Assembly (NCBI GenBank): GCA_964412195.1
Contig: CAYPNP010000037.1
Span: 1 to 35,919 of the forward strand
Length of the DNA stretch: 35,919 bases
Source: CAYPNP01 sp964412195
GTDB taxonomy: Bacteria > Acidobacteriota > JAAYUB01
Reading direction: 5' to 3'
In this document: positions 14,756 through 23,207 of the stretch, piece by piece
How the letters are laid out: the number at the start of each line of letters is the position of its first letter
Position numbering within the stretch: position 1 is the first letter of the stretch
The notes under the pieces: generated by a model
Database searches by the model: none
What the model saw: only the letters and a program-made list of their open reading frames with translations
What the model was told of the DNA's origin: nothing
Position numbers and translations under genes: made by a program

Positions 14756-17443
14756 ATGTCCGATGCCCGATCCGACGCCATGCCCAAGGCCTACGAGCCC
14801 GCCGCCATCGAGGACCGCTGGTACCCGTTCTGGGAGGAGAGCGGCTTCTTCACGCCCGCTGATGACGACGCCCATCGCCGTTTCTCCATCGTCATCCCGC
14901 CCCCAAACGTCACCGGCTCGCTGCACATGGGCCACGCCTTCAACAACACCCTCCACGACATCATCATCCGCTGGAAGCGCATGCGCGGCTTCAACACCCT
15001 GTGGCTGCCCGGCTGCGACCACGCCGGCATCGCCACCCAGAACGTGGTGGAGAAGGCCCTCCGCCAGGAGGGCACGTCCCGCCAGGCGCTCGGCCGTGAG
15101 GCCTTCGTCCAGCGGGTCTGGCAGTGGAAGGAGGAGTACGGCGGCCGGATCATCAACCAGCTCCGCAAGCTCGGCACCTCCTGTGACTGGACCCGCACCC
15201 GCTTCACCCTGGACGCAGGCCTGTCCAAGGCCGTGCGCGAGGTCTTCGTCCGCCTCTACGAGGAGGGCCTGATCTACAAGGGCGAGTACATCGTCAACTG
15301 GTGCCCGCGCTGCGGCACAGCCATCTCCGACCTCGAGACCCTCTACGACACCCTCGAGGGCAAGCTCTACTACATCCGCTACCCGCACTATGACGGCAGC
15401 GGCCACATCACCGTGGCCACCACCCGGCCGGAGACCATGCTGGGCGACACTGCCGTCGCAGTCAACCCCGGCGACGAGCGCTTCACCCATCTCCATGGCA
15501 AGACCCTGCGGCTGCCGGTGATCGGCCGCGAGCTGCCCATCATCACCGACGAGCACGTCGAGAAGGAGTTCGGCACCGGCCTGGTCAAGGTGACGCCGTC
15601 CCACGACCCCAACGACTTTGCCATGGGCCGCGCCCACAACCTGCCCTTCGTCCAGGTCATCGACGAGCACGGCCGCATGACCGCGGCGGCCGGCCCCTAC
15701 GCCGGGCTGGACCGCTTCGAGTGCCGCGAGAAGCTTCTGGCGCAGCTCCGCGACGAGGGCCTGCTGGAGAACGTGGTGACGCACGTCCACAACGTCGGCC
15801 ACTGCCAGCGCTGCGCCACCGTGGTCGAGCCGCTGGTCTCCAGCCAATGGTTCGTCAAGGTCGGCCCGCTGGCGGAGAAGGCCGTTGAGGCCGTGCAGCA
15901 GGGCCGCACCCGCTTCTTCCCGGAGCGGTTCGAGAAGACCTACTTCAACTGGATGGCCAACATCCACGACTGGTGCATCTCGCGCCAGCTCTGGTGGGGC
16001 CACCGCATCCCGGCGTGGCTCTGCGCCGACTGCGGGCAGTTCACCGTCACCCGCGAGGACCCGGCGGCCTGCGCCCACTGCGGCTCGAAGGCCATCCGGC
16101 AGGAGGAGGACGTCCTCGACACCTGGTTCTCGTCGGCGCTGTGGCCCTTCTCCACCCTGGGCTGGCCCGACCGGACCGACGACCTGCGCCGGTTCTACCC
16201 GACCGACCTGCTGATCACCGGCTTCGACATCATCTTCTTCTGGGTCGCCCGCATGCTGATGATGGGCGTGAAGTTCATGGGCGAGGTGCCCTTCCGCACC
16301 GTATACATCCACGGCCTGATCCGGGACGAGCAGAACCAGAAGATGAGCAAGTCCAAGGGCAACGCCATCGACCCGCTGGAGATCATGGGGCAGTACGGCA
16401 CCGACGCCGTCCGCTTCACCCTGGCCATCATGGCCATGCCCGGCAGCGACCTGCCCTTCAAGCTCGACCGCATGGTCGGCTACCGCGCCTTCGCCAACAA
16501 GATCTGGAACGCCGCCCGCTTCCTGCTGATGAAGCTGCCGGCCGATCTGCCGCCGGTGGAGGAGGCCGACATCCGCGCCATCCTGGAGAACGACGGAGAC
16601 GTGCTGCGGACGTACGACCGCTGGATCCTGCACCGCTACCAGGAGGTGGCCGGCACGGTCAACCGGGCGCTGGACGAGTTCCTCTTCCACGAGGCCGCCG
16701 ACGCGCTGTACCACTTCTTCTGGCACGAGTTCTGCGACTGGTACATCGAGCTGGCCAAGGCGCCGCTGGCCGGGGACGACGCGCGCCGCCGCTCCGCCAC
16801 GGCCCGGATCCTTCTGTTCGTGCTGGAGCGCAGCCTCCGCCTGATGCACCCGTTCATGCCGTTCATCACCGAGGAGATCTGGCAGCGCCTGCCCCACTCC
16901 GGGCCCTCGGTGATGGTGGCCCCCTTCCCGGAGGCCGACCCGGCCCTGGCCGCGCCGGAGACCGTGGCCGAGATGGAATTCTTCCAGGACGTCGTCACCA
17001 CGCTGCGCAACATCCGGTCCGAAAACAACGTCCAGCCCGGCGCCCAGCTGCCGGCCGGCTTCTTGCCGCCGGACGGGGCCGCCGCCGCGCGCCTGCGCCT
17101 GTTCGCAGAGGAGATGCGGGCGCTGGCGGGCCTCCGTGAGATCGCGCTCCGCGACAAGCCCGCCCAGGAGCCCGGCCTGCTGAAGGGCCTCTGCCGCGGC
17201 GTAGCCGTTGACCTGCACCCCGGCGCCCTGGCCGATCCGGAGTCGGAGAAGGCCCGCCTGGCCAAGGAGATCCGCAAGCTGGAGGAGGAGCTGGGCAAGC
17301 TCGAAAGCAAGATGAACAACCCCGAATTCCTGGCCAAGGCCCCGGCCGCGGTCGTGGAGAAGAACCGGGTGAAGCATGAAGAGATCCTCGCCAAGCTGGC
17401 GGGACACCGCGCCGCCCTCGCCGGGCTGGGCGCGGGCGCCTGA
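14756..17443 (+). CDS. valS: valyl-tRNA synthetase
   Basis: This 895-residue class I aminoacyl-tRNA synthetase (EC 6.1.1.9) charges tRNA(Val). It carries PPPNVTGSLHMGH (HIGH motif, HMGH at 57-60), the editing CP1 domain with VATTRPETMLGDTAVAVNP, zinc-type cysteine pairs (CPRCG; CADCG/CAHCG), DTWFSSALWPFSTLGWP and KMSKSKGN at 529-536. The C-terminus has the valyl-specific coiled-coil arm (ESEKARLAKEIRKLEEEL onward). Full length. The ATG follows a GAGGTGAG site; an internal ATG nine codons in is possible. It is the first gene of valS-birA-ftsY, with 15 bp to birA. Confidence 0.97.
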   Translation: MSDARSDAMPKAYEPAAIEDRWYPFWEESGFFTPADDDAHRRFSIVIPPPNVTGSLHMGHAFNNTLHDIIIRWKRMRGFNTLWLPGCDHAGIATQNVVEKALRQEGTSRQALGREAFVQRVWQWKEEYGGRIINQLRKLGTSCDWTRTRFTLDAGLSKAVREVFVRLYEEGLIYKGEYIVNWCPRCGTAISDLETLYDTLEGKLYYIRYPHYDGSGHITVATTRPETMLGDTAVAVNPGDERFTHLHGKTLRLPVIGRELPIITDEHVEKEFGTGLVKVTPSHDPNDFAMGRAHNLPFVQVIDEHGRMTAAAGPYAGLDRFECREKLLAQLRDEGLLENVVTHVHNVGHCQRCATVVEPLVSSQWFVKVGPLAEKAVEAVQQGRTRFFPERFEKTYFNWMANIHDWCISRQLWWGHRIPAWLCADCGQFTVTREDPAACAHCGSKAIRQEEDVLDTWFSSALWPFSTLGWPDRTDDLRRFYPTDLLITGFDIIFFWVARMLMMGVKFMGEVPFRTVYIHGLIRDEQNQKMSKSKGNAIDPLEIMGQYGTDAVRFTLAIMAMPGSDLPFKLDRMVGYRAFANKIWNAARFLLMKLPADLPPVEEADIRAILENDGDVLRTYDRWILHRYQEVAGTVNRALDEFLFHEAADALYHFFWHEFCDWYIELAKAPLAGDDARRRSATARILLFVLERSLRLMHPFMPFITEEIWQRLPHSGPSVMVAPFPEADPALAAPETVAEMEFFQDVVTTLRNIRSENNVQPGAQLPAGFLPPDGAAAARLRLFAEEMRALAGLREIALRDKPAQEPGLLKGLCRGVAVDLHPGALADPESEKARLAKEIRKLEEELGKLESKMNNPEFLAKAPAAVVEKNRVKHEEILAKLAGHRAALAGLGAGA

Positions 17444-17458
17444 GGGAACCGGCCGGCC

Positions 17459-18334
17459 ATGACCCCGACCCGCCCCCTGCCACCCCGGCCCGATCCGGGA
17501 AAGGACAAGTCCAGGACGGCGCTCCCGCCGGAGCCCGCCGGCGTCTGCCCCTACATGCCGATGGACTGCGAGCTCGCCCATCTGTCGATCTGCCGGCACG
17601 TCCTGGGCTACGCCACGGTGGATTCCACCAACAGCCTGGCCCGCCGGCTGGGGGAAGCCGGCCGGATCCCGTCCGGCACCCTGGTGCTGGCCGACGAGCA
17701 GACCGCCGGCCGGGGCCGCCTGAGCCACACCTGGCACTCCTCCGCCGGGCAGGGGGTCTACGCCTCGGTCTACCTGGACGCACTGGGGCAGCTGCCGCAG
17801 CCGGCCTACCTGACCCTGGCCGCCGGCCTGTCGGTCTTCGAGGCCCTGGCCGGCCTAATGGGCCCCGCGGCCTCCAAGCTGGACATCAAGTGGCCCAACG
17901 ACGTCCTTTGGAACGGCAAGAAGATCTCGGGCATACTCGTGGAATCCACCCTCCAGGAAAACTGCCTGCGCCACGTCGTGATCGGCATCGGCATCAACGT
18001 GGCCCACACCTCCTTCCCGGAGGAAATCCGCCACCGCGCCGTGTCGCTGTTCCAGGCGACGGGCCAGCCGTTTCCACGCCACGACGTGCTCCTGCAGGTG
18101 CTGGGGCGGCTCGACCAGAACCTCGCCCGGCTCAAGGCCGGCGACAGCGAGGCGATCCGGCGGGGCTGGATGGCGGCCTCGTCCTTCGTGAAGGGCCGCA
18201 AGGTCAAGTTCTTCGAGCAGGGCCGGCCCATCCTGGGCACCACCGACGGCCTCCTGCCGGACGGTGCGCTGGTGGTGCAGACCCGCTACGGCGACCGGGT
18301 GGCGGTCTATAGCGGCGAGATTTTCGAATACTGA
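17459..18334 (+). CDS. birA: biotin--[acetyl-CoA-carboxylase] ligase
   Basis: The enzyme (EC 6.3.4.15) activates biotin to biotinyl-AMP and transfers it to the carboxylase carrier protein. Catalytic features are TAGRGRLSHTW (residues 82-92, the GRGRRG-type loop), KWPNDV (144-149) and K154-K155 followed by ISGILVES. The C-terminal SH3-like domain is present (GRKVKFFEQGRPILGTTDG). There is no N-terminal helix-turn-helix, so it is a monofunctional ligase rather than the E. coli repressor type. The first 32 residues are Pro-rich and unlike the family, so the true start may be the ATG at 17555 or a nearby codon. Confidence 0.93.
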   Translation: MTPTRPLPPRPDPGKDKSRTALPPEPAGVCPYMPMDCELAHLSICRHVLGYATVDSTNSLARRLGEAGRIPSGTLVLADEQTAGRGRLSHTWHSSAGQGVYASVYLDALGQLPQPAYLTLAAGLSVFEALAGLMGPAASKLDIKWPNDVLWNGKKISGILVESTLQENCLRHVVIGIGINVAHTSFPEEIRHRAVSLFQATGQPFPRHDVLLQVLGRLDQNLARLKAGDSEAIRRGWMAASSFVKGRKVKFFEQGRPILGTTDGLLPDGALVVQTRYGDRVAVYSGEIFEY

Positions 18335-18350
18335 TCAAGGACGGACGGCG

Positions 18351-19277
18351 ATGGTGACGAATTTCTTTTCCCGGCTGAAGACGGCCATCCAGAGCACCAA
18401 GGACAACCTGGTGGGCCGGATCGAGAACCTGGTCCTGGGCGAGAAGAAGATCGACGCCTCGGTCCTGGACCAGCTGGAAGCGATCCTGATCGGCGCCGAC
18501 ATCGGCGTGGCCACCACCGCCGAGATCCTGGAGCGGGCCAAGCAGCAGACCGCGCGGGACCAGCTCCACGACTACGCCGCCCTGGCCGCCCTGATCCGCT
18601 CCACGCTGCTGGAGATCCTGACCGCACCGTCGGCCAGGCCGGCCGCAACGCCCGCCGCCCCGCCCGAGGTCATCTTCGTGGTGGGCGTCAACGGCGTGGG
18701 CAAGACCACCACCATCGGCAAGCTGGCCCACCGCCTGAGCCGCGACGGCCGCAAGGTGGTGATCAGCGCCTCCGACACCTTCCGCGCCGCGGCCATCGAG
18801 CAGGTGGAGATCTGGGCCCAGCGCTCCGGCACGCTGCTGGTCAAGAAGGCGCACGGCGCCGATCCGGCGGCGGTCCTGCACGACGCCCTGGAGCACGCCC
18901 AGCGCGAGAAGGCCGACACGGTCATCGTCGACACGGCCGGCCGGCTGCACACCAAGGTCAACCTGATGAAGGAACTGGAGAAGATGCACCGCATCGCCGC
19001 CAAGCGGGTGCCGGGCGCACCCCACCAGGTCTTCCTGATCATCGACGCGACCACCGGCCAGAACGGGCTGGTCCAGGCCCGCGAGTTCCTCCGCACCTGC
19101 GGCGTGACGGGGCTGATCGTCACCAAGCTGGACGGCACCGCCCGCGGCGGCGTGGTGGTGGCCATCGCCCGCGAGCTGGGCCTGCCCATCCGCTACGTCG
19201 GCGTGGGTGAGAAGATGGAGGACCTGATCGACTTCAGCGCCGAAGACTTCGTTGAAAGTTTGTTTTCCAAAAGCTGA
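18351..19277 (+). CDS. ftsY: signal recognition particle receptor FtsY
   Basis: FtsY is the SRP receptor GTPase that delivers ribosome-nascent chain complexes to the translocon at the inner membrane. The 308-residue protein has the four-helix N domain (about 1-95) and the G domain, with GVNGVGKT (112-119), DTFRAAAIEQ, DTAGRLHT (194-201), TKLDGTARGG (258-267) and the closing VGVGEKMEDLIDF. The acidic A domain of E. coli FtsY is missing; the first residues (VTNFFSRLKTAI) form an amphipathic membrane-targeting helix instead. It starts 16 bp after birA. The ATG at 18351 is taken because an upstream start would overlap birA. Confidence 0.96.
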   Translation: MVTNFFSRLKTAIQSTKDNLVGRIENLVLGEKKIDASVLDQLEAILIGADIGVATTAEILERAKQQTARDQLHDYAALAALIRSTLLEILTAPSARPAATPAAPPEVIFVVGVNGVGKTTTIGKLAHRLSRDGRKVVISASDTFRAAAIEQVEIWAQRSGTLLVKKAHGADPAAVLHDALEHAQREKADTVIVDTAGRLHTKVNLMKELEKMHRIAAKRVPGAPHQVFLIIDATTGQNGLVQAREFLRTCGVTGLIVTKLDGTARGGVVVAIARELGLPIRYVGVGEKMEDLIDFSAEDFVESLFSKS

Positions 19278-19664
19278 GTTTCATCGTCCCAACCGAACAT
19301 CGAACATTGAACATCGAACGCTGAACGTCGAAGTCAATCCGCAATCCACTGAACCGCCAAGGCGCGAAGGGCGCCAAGCCCAATCCACAACACGGATTGA
19401 CACGGATCCGGAGGGATCTACACGGATCCTAATCCCTGATAAACAATCCAGATCCCAAACCAGATCCGGAGTCCGGATCGGTCCCAAACCCAAAATCCGG
19501 ATTCCTTTCCCGGGCCCGACATGGAGTGGATTGACCCGTGTTGATCCGTTTGAATCCCTGTTGATCTGTGTTGTGGATTGGGCTTGGCGCCCTTCGCGCC
19601 TTGGCGGTTCAATGGGTTGCGGTTCGAATTCGATGTTCGATGTTGAATGTTCGATGTTCGATGT
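19278..19664. other. 387-bp spacer between convergent genes, mostly a large inverted repeat
   Basis: No gene was found between the ends of ftsY and the pyruvate-kinase-like gene. Almost the whole spacer is a large imperfect palindrome with heptamer arrays at its outer ends and ACACGGAT units in the loop (19390, 19400, 19420). Confidence 0.8.
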
Positions 19665-19666
19665 TC
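19295..19666. repeat. large inverted repeat with a perfect 44-bp core
   Basis: Bases 19350-19393 are the exact reverse complement of 19568-19611 (44 bp, containing CCAAGGCGCGAAGGGCGCC). The outer arms are heptamer arrays: GAACATC-type units at 19295-19332 and GATGTTC-type units at 19632-19666. The right array runs into the stop codon of the minus-strand gene. Between the cores and the arrays the arms match imperfectly, so each arm is about 100 bp around a loop of about 170 bp. Confidence 0.92.
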
Positions 19667-20699
19667 AGGTTGCGGATCGCCTGGTCCATGAGTCGACTAA
19701 CTCCCTAAGGAGCCGGACGGCGCCGGCGGGATCAGGGCCGACCGCCGTCTCGTCCGATAGGATGAAGCCGGCCGCCCCGTGGTCCAGGGCGGACCACACG
19801 CCGGCCAGCTCCCCCCGGCTGGCGGACGCCGCCCGCGCAAATCCGCCCAGCACCTCCCCGGCCATCCAGGCGCGGCGGCCCGCCGCCCGCGCCTCCGCCA
19901 GCAATCGTCGTTCCACCCCCGGCAGTTCCGGGAGGGGCACCTGGGTGCCCAGGTCGCCGCGGGCGATGCACAGGGTTGCGCAGGCCCCCAGGATCTCCGG
20001 CAGATTGTCCAGGGCCCGGAGCGTCTCGACCTTGGGGATCAGCCGGACGCCCTCCACGCCCAGCGTGCGGCAGAACTCCGCCACTTCATCGATTTCGCCG
20101 GCCTCCTCGCAGTACGACAGCAGGAAGGCCCGGACGCCGGCCCGCAGGCAGTGCTTCAGCAGGTCCTGCGGCAGGAAGCGGTGCACCCGCACGCCCGCCT
20201 CGCCCGCCAGCGCCAGCCCCATCCGGCCCACCGCTTCGCCACCCGCCGTCACGGCGCAGAGGCATCCGCCCTCCGCGACCCGGATCACGGCCAGCCGGAT
20301 CCGGCCGTCCCGCAGCAGCAGGTCGTCGCCGAGGCCCGGGCGGCAGTCGATTTCCGCGAAATCCAGGGGGATCCGGTGCGCCGCCGTCCCCGCCGGCACA
20401 GGCCCGCCGAGCCAGACGCGGTCGCCCGGGCGGAGCCGCACCGGCGCGTCCAGGTCGCCCGTCCGCGGCTTGCAGCCCGGCAGGTCCGCCACCACCGGCA
20501 GCGTCCCGGCGGCCGGCGCCGCTTTCTCCGCGACGCACCGCAGGACCGCGTCCAGCCATTTCGGGACGGCGTGCGCCAGGTTCACCCGGAACAGGGTCGC
20601 CCCGCCGGCGGCCAGGGCGGTAATGGCGTCGGGGGAGTCCGAGGCCGGACCCAGGGTGGCCACCAGCTCGATCGCATCCTGACTCTCAACGGCGCTCAT
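19665..20699 (-). CDS. divergent, short pyruvate-kinase-like protein
   Basis: The 344-residue protein covers the pyruvate kinase barrel and B domain but lacks the C-terminal allosteric domain (normal length is about 470). Retained sites include R38 and N40 (FRVNLAH), D72, K77 and R79 (ADLPGCKPRTG), K223 and E225 (IPKVET) and R247/D249 (IARGDLG). Altered sites are the serine after RVNF/L, now Ala, and the catalytic ATQMLES segment, now MAGEVLGGF without the Thr. K77 replaces the Glu of K+-dependent enzymes. The ATG overlaps the polX stop (ATGA), so translation is coupled. It may be a weak pyruvate kinase, a related lyase or a regulatory paralogue. Confidence 0.78.
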   Translation of the reverse strand: MSAVESQDAIELVATLGPASDSPDAITALAAGGATLFRVNLAHAVPKWLDAVLRCVAEKAAPAAGTLPVVADLPGCKPRTGDLDAPVRLRPGDRVWLGGPVPAGTAAHRIPLDFAEIDCRPGLGDDLLLRDGRIRLAVIRVAEGGCLCAVTAGGEAVGRMGLALAGEAGVRVHRFLPQDLLKHCLRAGVRAFLLSYCEEAGEIDEVAEFCRTLGVEGVRLIPKVETLRALDNLPEILGACATLCIARGDLGTQVPLPELPGVERRLLAEARAAGRRAWMAGEVLGGFARAASASRGELAGVWSALDHGAAGFILSDETAVGPDPAGAVRLLRELVDSWTRRSAT

Positions 20700-22411
20700 G
20701 CCCGCCCCCGCCCTTTCCGCCACGCCAGCAACTCCTCCCACCCGTGTGCGTTCAAGACGTCTTCCTTGCGGAGCCAGCCCTTCCGCGCCACCATGACGCC
20801 GTAACGGATGTCCCGGATGCCGGCGGTCTCATGGGCATCCGGATTGATGGAGATCGGGACGCCCCGCTCGCGGGCCTGGCGGCAGCGCCGCCAGTCGAGA
20901 TCGAGCCGGTAGGGGTGGGCGTTCAGCTCCAGGGCCTTGCCCCAGCGGGCCGCCCCGCCGATCAGGGCGTCGACGTCCACCTGGTAGCCCGGCCGGCCGA
21001 GGACCAGCCGGCCGGTGGGGTGCCCGATCAGATCCACCATCGGGTGGGCCAGCGCCCTCAGGATCCGCGCCGTCATCTCCTCGCGGGGCATCTGGAAGGA
21101 CGAGTGGATCGAGGCGATGACGAACTCGAAGCGCACCAGGAACTCGTCCGGGTAGTCGAGCGAACCATCGCGGAGGATCTCCGTCTCGATGCCCTTCACG
21201 ATCCGGAACGGCGTTAGCGCCGCGTTCAGCCGGTCGATCTCGGCGTGCTGCCGCAGCACCGCCTCCTCCGGCAGCCCGCCGGCGTAGAAGGCGCTGCGGC
21301 TGTGGTCGCAAAGCACCAGGTAGCCGTAGCCCGCCTCCCGGCAGGCGCGGGCCATGGCCTCCACCGTGTCGACGCCGTCGCTGTATGTGCTGTGGGCGTG
21401 GACGACGCCCCGGATATCCGCCTCCCGGACCAGCTCCGGCAGCGTGCCGTCGCGGGCGGCCTCCCACTCCCCCCAGCCCTCCCGCAACTCTGGCGGGACC
21501 CAGGCACAGCCGCGGGAGCGGTACAGCGCCTCCTCGTCGGCGAAATCCGGGAGCCTCGGCAGGACCTCCGGAGCGCCTTCGCCCTCCTGCGCCCCGCCGC
21601 CCCCCTCCAGCCCCGCCAGGTGGGCCCGGCTGCCGGTGGCCAGGAACAGGGTTGTGCCCAGCCGCTCCGGCGCGCAGCAGGCGACGTCCGCCGGCGGAGC
21701 GTCAGCCAGCGCCAGCTGGAAGCAGCCCGGCCCGGCCTCGCGGGCCTCCCGTACCCCCGGCAGGGCCGCCAGCGCGCGGCCGACCGCGGCGGGGTCCCGG
21801 GTGACCACCACCAGGTCGACGTCGCGGACCGTCTCGTGGCCGCGGCGGAGCGAACCGGCCAGGTGGACGGGTCCCACCCCCGGGATGCCGGCGACGGCGC
21901 CCCTCAGCCGTTCCGCGGCCTCCAGCGCCAGGGAGAACAGGTAGCGGCCGGACCGCTCCTCCAGCTGCCGGATGCCCTCCAGGATCCGGGCCTCGGTCCT
22001 GGCCCCGAAGCCCGGCAGCGCCTGCACCCGCCCGTCGCGGCAGGCTTTCTCCAGGTCCGCCACGGTGTCGATGTGAAGCTGCTCGTAGACGGCCTTGATC
22101 TTCTTCGGGCCGAGCCCCGGGATCTGCAGCATCAGGACCAGCCCCGGCGGGACCGATTTCTTCAGGTCCTCGAACTCGTAGACGTAGCCCTCCTCGGCGA
22201 GCGCATGGATGCGGGCCGACAGGTTCTTGCCGATCCCGCGCACGCTGGCCAGGGTCCCCTCCCGCACGTGCCGGTCGAACTCCTCGGGGTCCATGCCCGT
22301 GAGGAGCCGGGCGGCGTTGGCGTACGCCTTGACTTTGAAGGGATTCTCCCCCCGGATGTCCATCAGCAGGGCCATCTCGTCGAGGACCTGCGCGATCTCC
22401 TTCTTGTTCAC
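20696..22411 (-). CDS. polX: PolX-type DNA polymerase/PHP phosphoesterase
   Basis: This is a 571-residue bacterial family X polymerase. Order: 8-kDa-like helical region (MDIRGENPFKVKAYANAARLL), helix-hairpin-helix (IPGLGPKKIKAVYEQL), palm with GSLRRGHETVRDVDLVVVT and a third Asp in ADVACC, fingers/thumb border TGSRAHLAGL, then the PHP domain (VHAHSTYSDGVDT, LCDHSRS, ASIHSS, GHPTGR, NPDAHE). PolX acts in base-excision or gap repair and the PHP domain gives 3'-5' exonuclease activity. After TGSRAH the usual basic, tyrosine-containing thumb stretch is replaced by a Gly/Glu-rich segment (GGGGAQEGEG). The start is GTG with AGGAGG upstream. It has its own extended -10 promoter. Confidence 0.93.
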   Translation of the reverse strand: MNKKEIAQVLDEMALLMDIRGENPFKVKAYANAARLLTGMDPEEFDRHVREGTLASVRGIGKNLSARIHALAEEGYVYEFEDLKKSVPPGLVLMLQIPGLGPKKIKAVYEQLHIDTVADLEKACRDGRVQALPGFGARTEARILEGIRQLEERSGRYLFSLALEAAERLRGAVAGIPGVGPVHLAGSLRRGHETVRDVDLVVVTRDPAAVGRALAALPGVREAREAGPGCFQLALADAPPADVACCAPERLGTTLFLATGSRAHLAGLEGGGGAQEGEGAPEVLPRLPDFADEEALYRSRGCAWVPPELREGWGEWEAARDGTLPELVREADIRGVVHAHSTYSDGVDTVEAMARACREAGYGYLVLCDHSRSAFYAGGLPEEAVLRQHAEIDRLNAALTPFRIVKGIETEILRDGSLDYPDEFLVRFEFVIASIHSSFQMPREEMTARILRALAHPMVDLIGHPTGRLVLGRPGYQVDVDALIGGAARWGKALELNAHPYRLDLDWRRCRQARERGVPISINPDAHETAGIRDIRYGVMVARKGWLRKEDVLNAHGWEELLAWRKGRGRA

Positions 22412-22439
22412 AAAGCCTCCTGCTGGATCCGCCGGTCCC

Positions 22440-22450
22440 ATTGTACCAGA
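22440..22450 (-). promoter_or_regulatory. extended -10 promoter of polX (TCTGGTACAAT)
   Basis: The minus-strand 11-mer TCTGGTACAAT is identical to those before lpdA and HPr. It lies 28 bp upstream of the polX GTG, giving a leader of about 20 nt. No good -35 is present in the GC-rich upstream sequence. Confidence 0.65.
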
Positions 22451-22555
22451 CCGCGGCCGCGCCGACGCCCCATTCCGCGCCGCCCGGCCGAATCCGCCTG
22501 CGCCGGCCTGCATCCATTCCCCCCTTGCCATCTTACCCTGTGAAAGGAAGACACC

Positions 22556-23188
22556 ATGAAAGACATCGCCAACCTGAAATACCCCTTCAGCCTGCCGGCC
22601 CTGGGCTACGGCTTCGACGCGCTGGAGCCCCACATCGACGCGCGGACCATGGAGATCCACCACGGCAAGCACCACGCCGCCTACGTCAACAACCTCAACG
22701 CCGCCCTGGAGAAGCACCCCTACCTCCATGGCGCGACGCTGGGCGACCTGCTGGGCCATCTGAGCGCCCTGCCGGCCGACATCCAGACCGCGGTGCGCAA
22801 CAACGGCGGCGGACACGCCAACCACGCCCTCTTCTGGCAGCTCCTCACGCCCGGCGGCCCGTCCGCCCCCGTGAAGGAAATGGCCAAGGCCGTCGCCGAT
22901 TCCTTCCAGAGCTTCGACACGTTCAAGGAGAAGTTCGCTCAGGCGGCCATGGGCCGGTTCGGGTCCGGCTGGGCCTGGCTGGTGCGCGACGCCTTCGGCA
23001 AGCTGCACATCACCTCCACCGCCAACCAGGACAATCCGGCGATGGAAGGGTTCGCTCCCCTGGCGGGCCTCGACGTCTGGGAGCACGCCTACTACCTGAA
23101 GTTCCAGAACCGGCGCGCCGACTACGTCCAGGCCTTCTGGAACGTCCTGAACTGGGACGTCGTCAACCGCCTCTTCAACGAGAAGTGA
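22556..23188 (+). CDS. sodA: superoxide dismutase, Mn-type signature
   Basis: The 210-residue Fe/Mn superoxide dismutase (EC 1.15.1.1) converts superoxide to oxygen and peroxide. Metal ligands are H35 (EIHHGKHH), H90 (GGGHANHALFW), D173 and H177 (GLDVWEHAYY). Q158 in ANQDNP supplies the outer-sphere glutamine at the position typical of Mn enzymes, and GGGH and FGSGWAWL also favour Mn, but a cambialistic enzyme is possible. There is no signal peptide, so it is cytoplasmic. An AAGGAAG site precedes the ATG. It is divergent from polX and convergent with ptsI. Its presence implies exposure to oxygen even if the organism ferments. Confidence 0.96.
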   Translation: MKDIANLKYPFSLPALGYGFDALEPHIDARTMEIHHGKHHAAYVNNLNAALEKHPYLHGATLGDLLGHLSALPADIQTAVRNNGGGHANHALFWQLLTPGGPSAPVKEMAKAVADSFQSFDTFKEKFAQAAMGRFGSGWAWLVRDAFGKLHITSTANQDNPAMEGFAPLAGLDVWEHAYYLKFQNRRADYVQAFWNVLNWDVVNRLFNEK

Positions 23189-23207
23189 GGGAATGATCCG
23201 GATCCGG

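Noticed and set aside
14732..17737. 1001-residue open frame on the minus strand opposite valS and birA
   Set aside because: It is an antisense shadow of valS in GC-rich sequence. The translation is Gly/Val/Leu/Arg low complexity without domains, while the plus-strand frame has all ValS motifs.
19252..20682. 476-residue plus-strand open frame through the large palindrome and opposite the pyruvate-kinase-like gene
   Set aside because: Its first part translates the inverted repeat and its second part is antisense to a gene with clear pyruvate kinase motifs.
21590..21640. Frameshift in polX explaining the Gly/Glu-rich thumb
   Set aside because: Neither alternative minus-strand frame restores a convincing thumb motif, and the frame continues correctly into the PHP domain.
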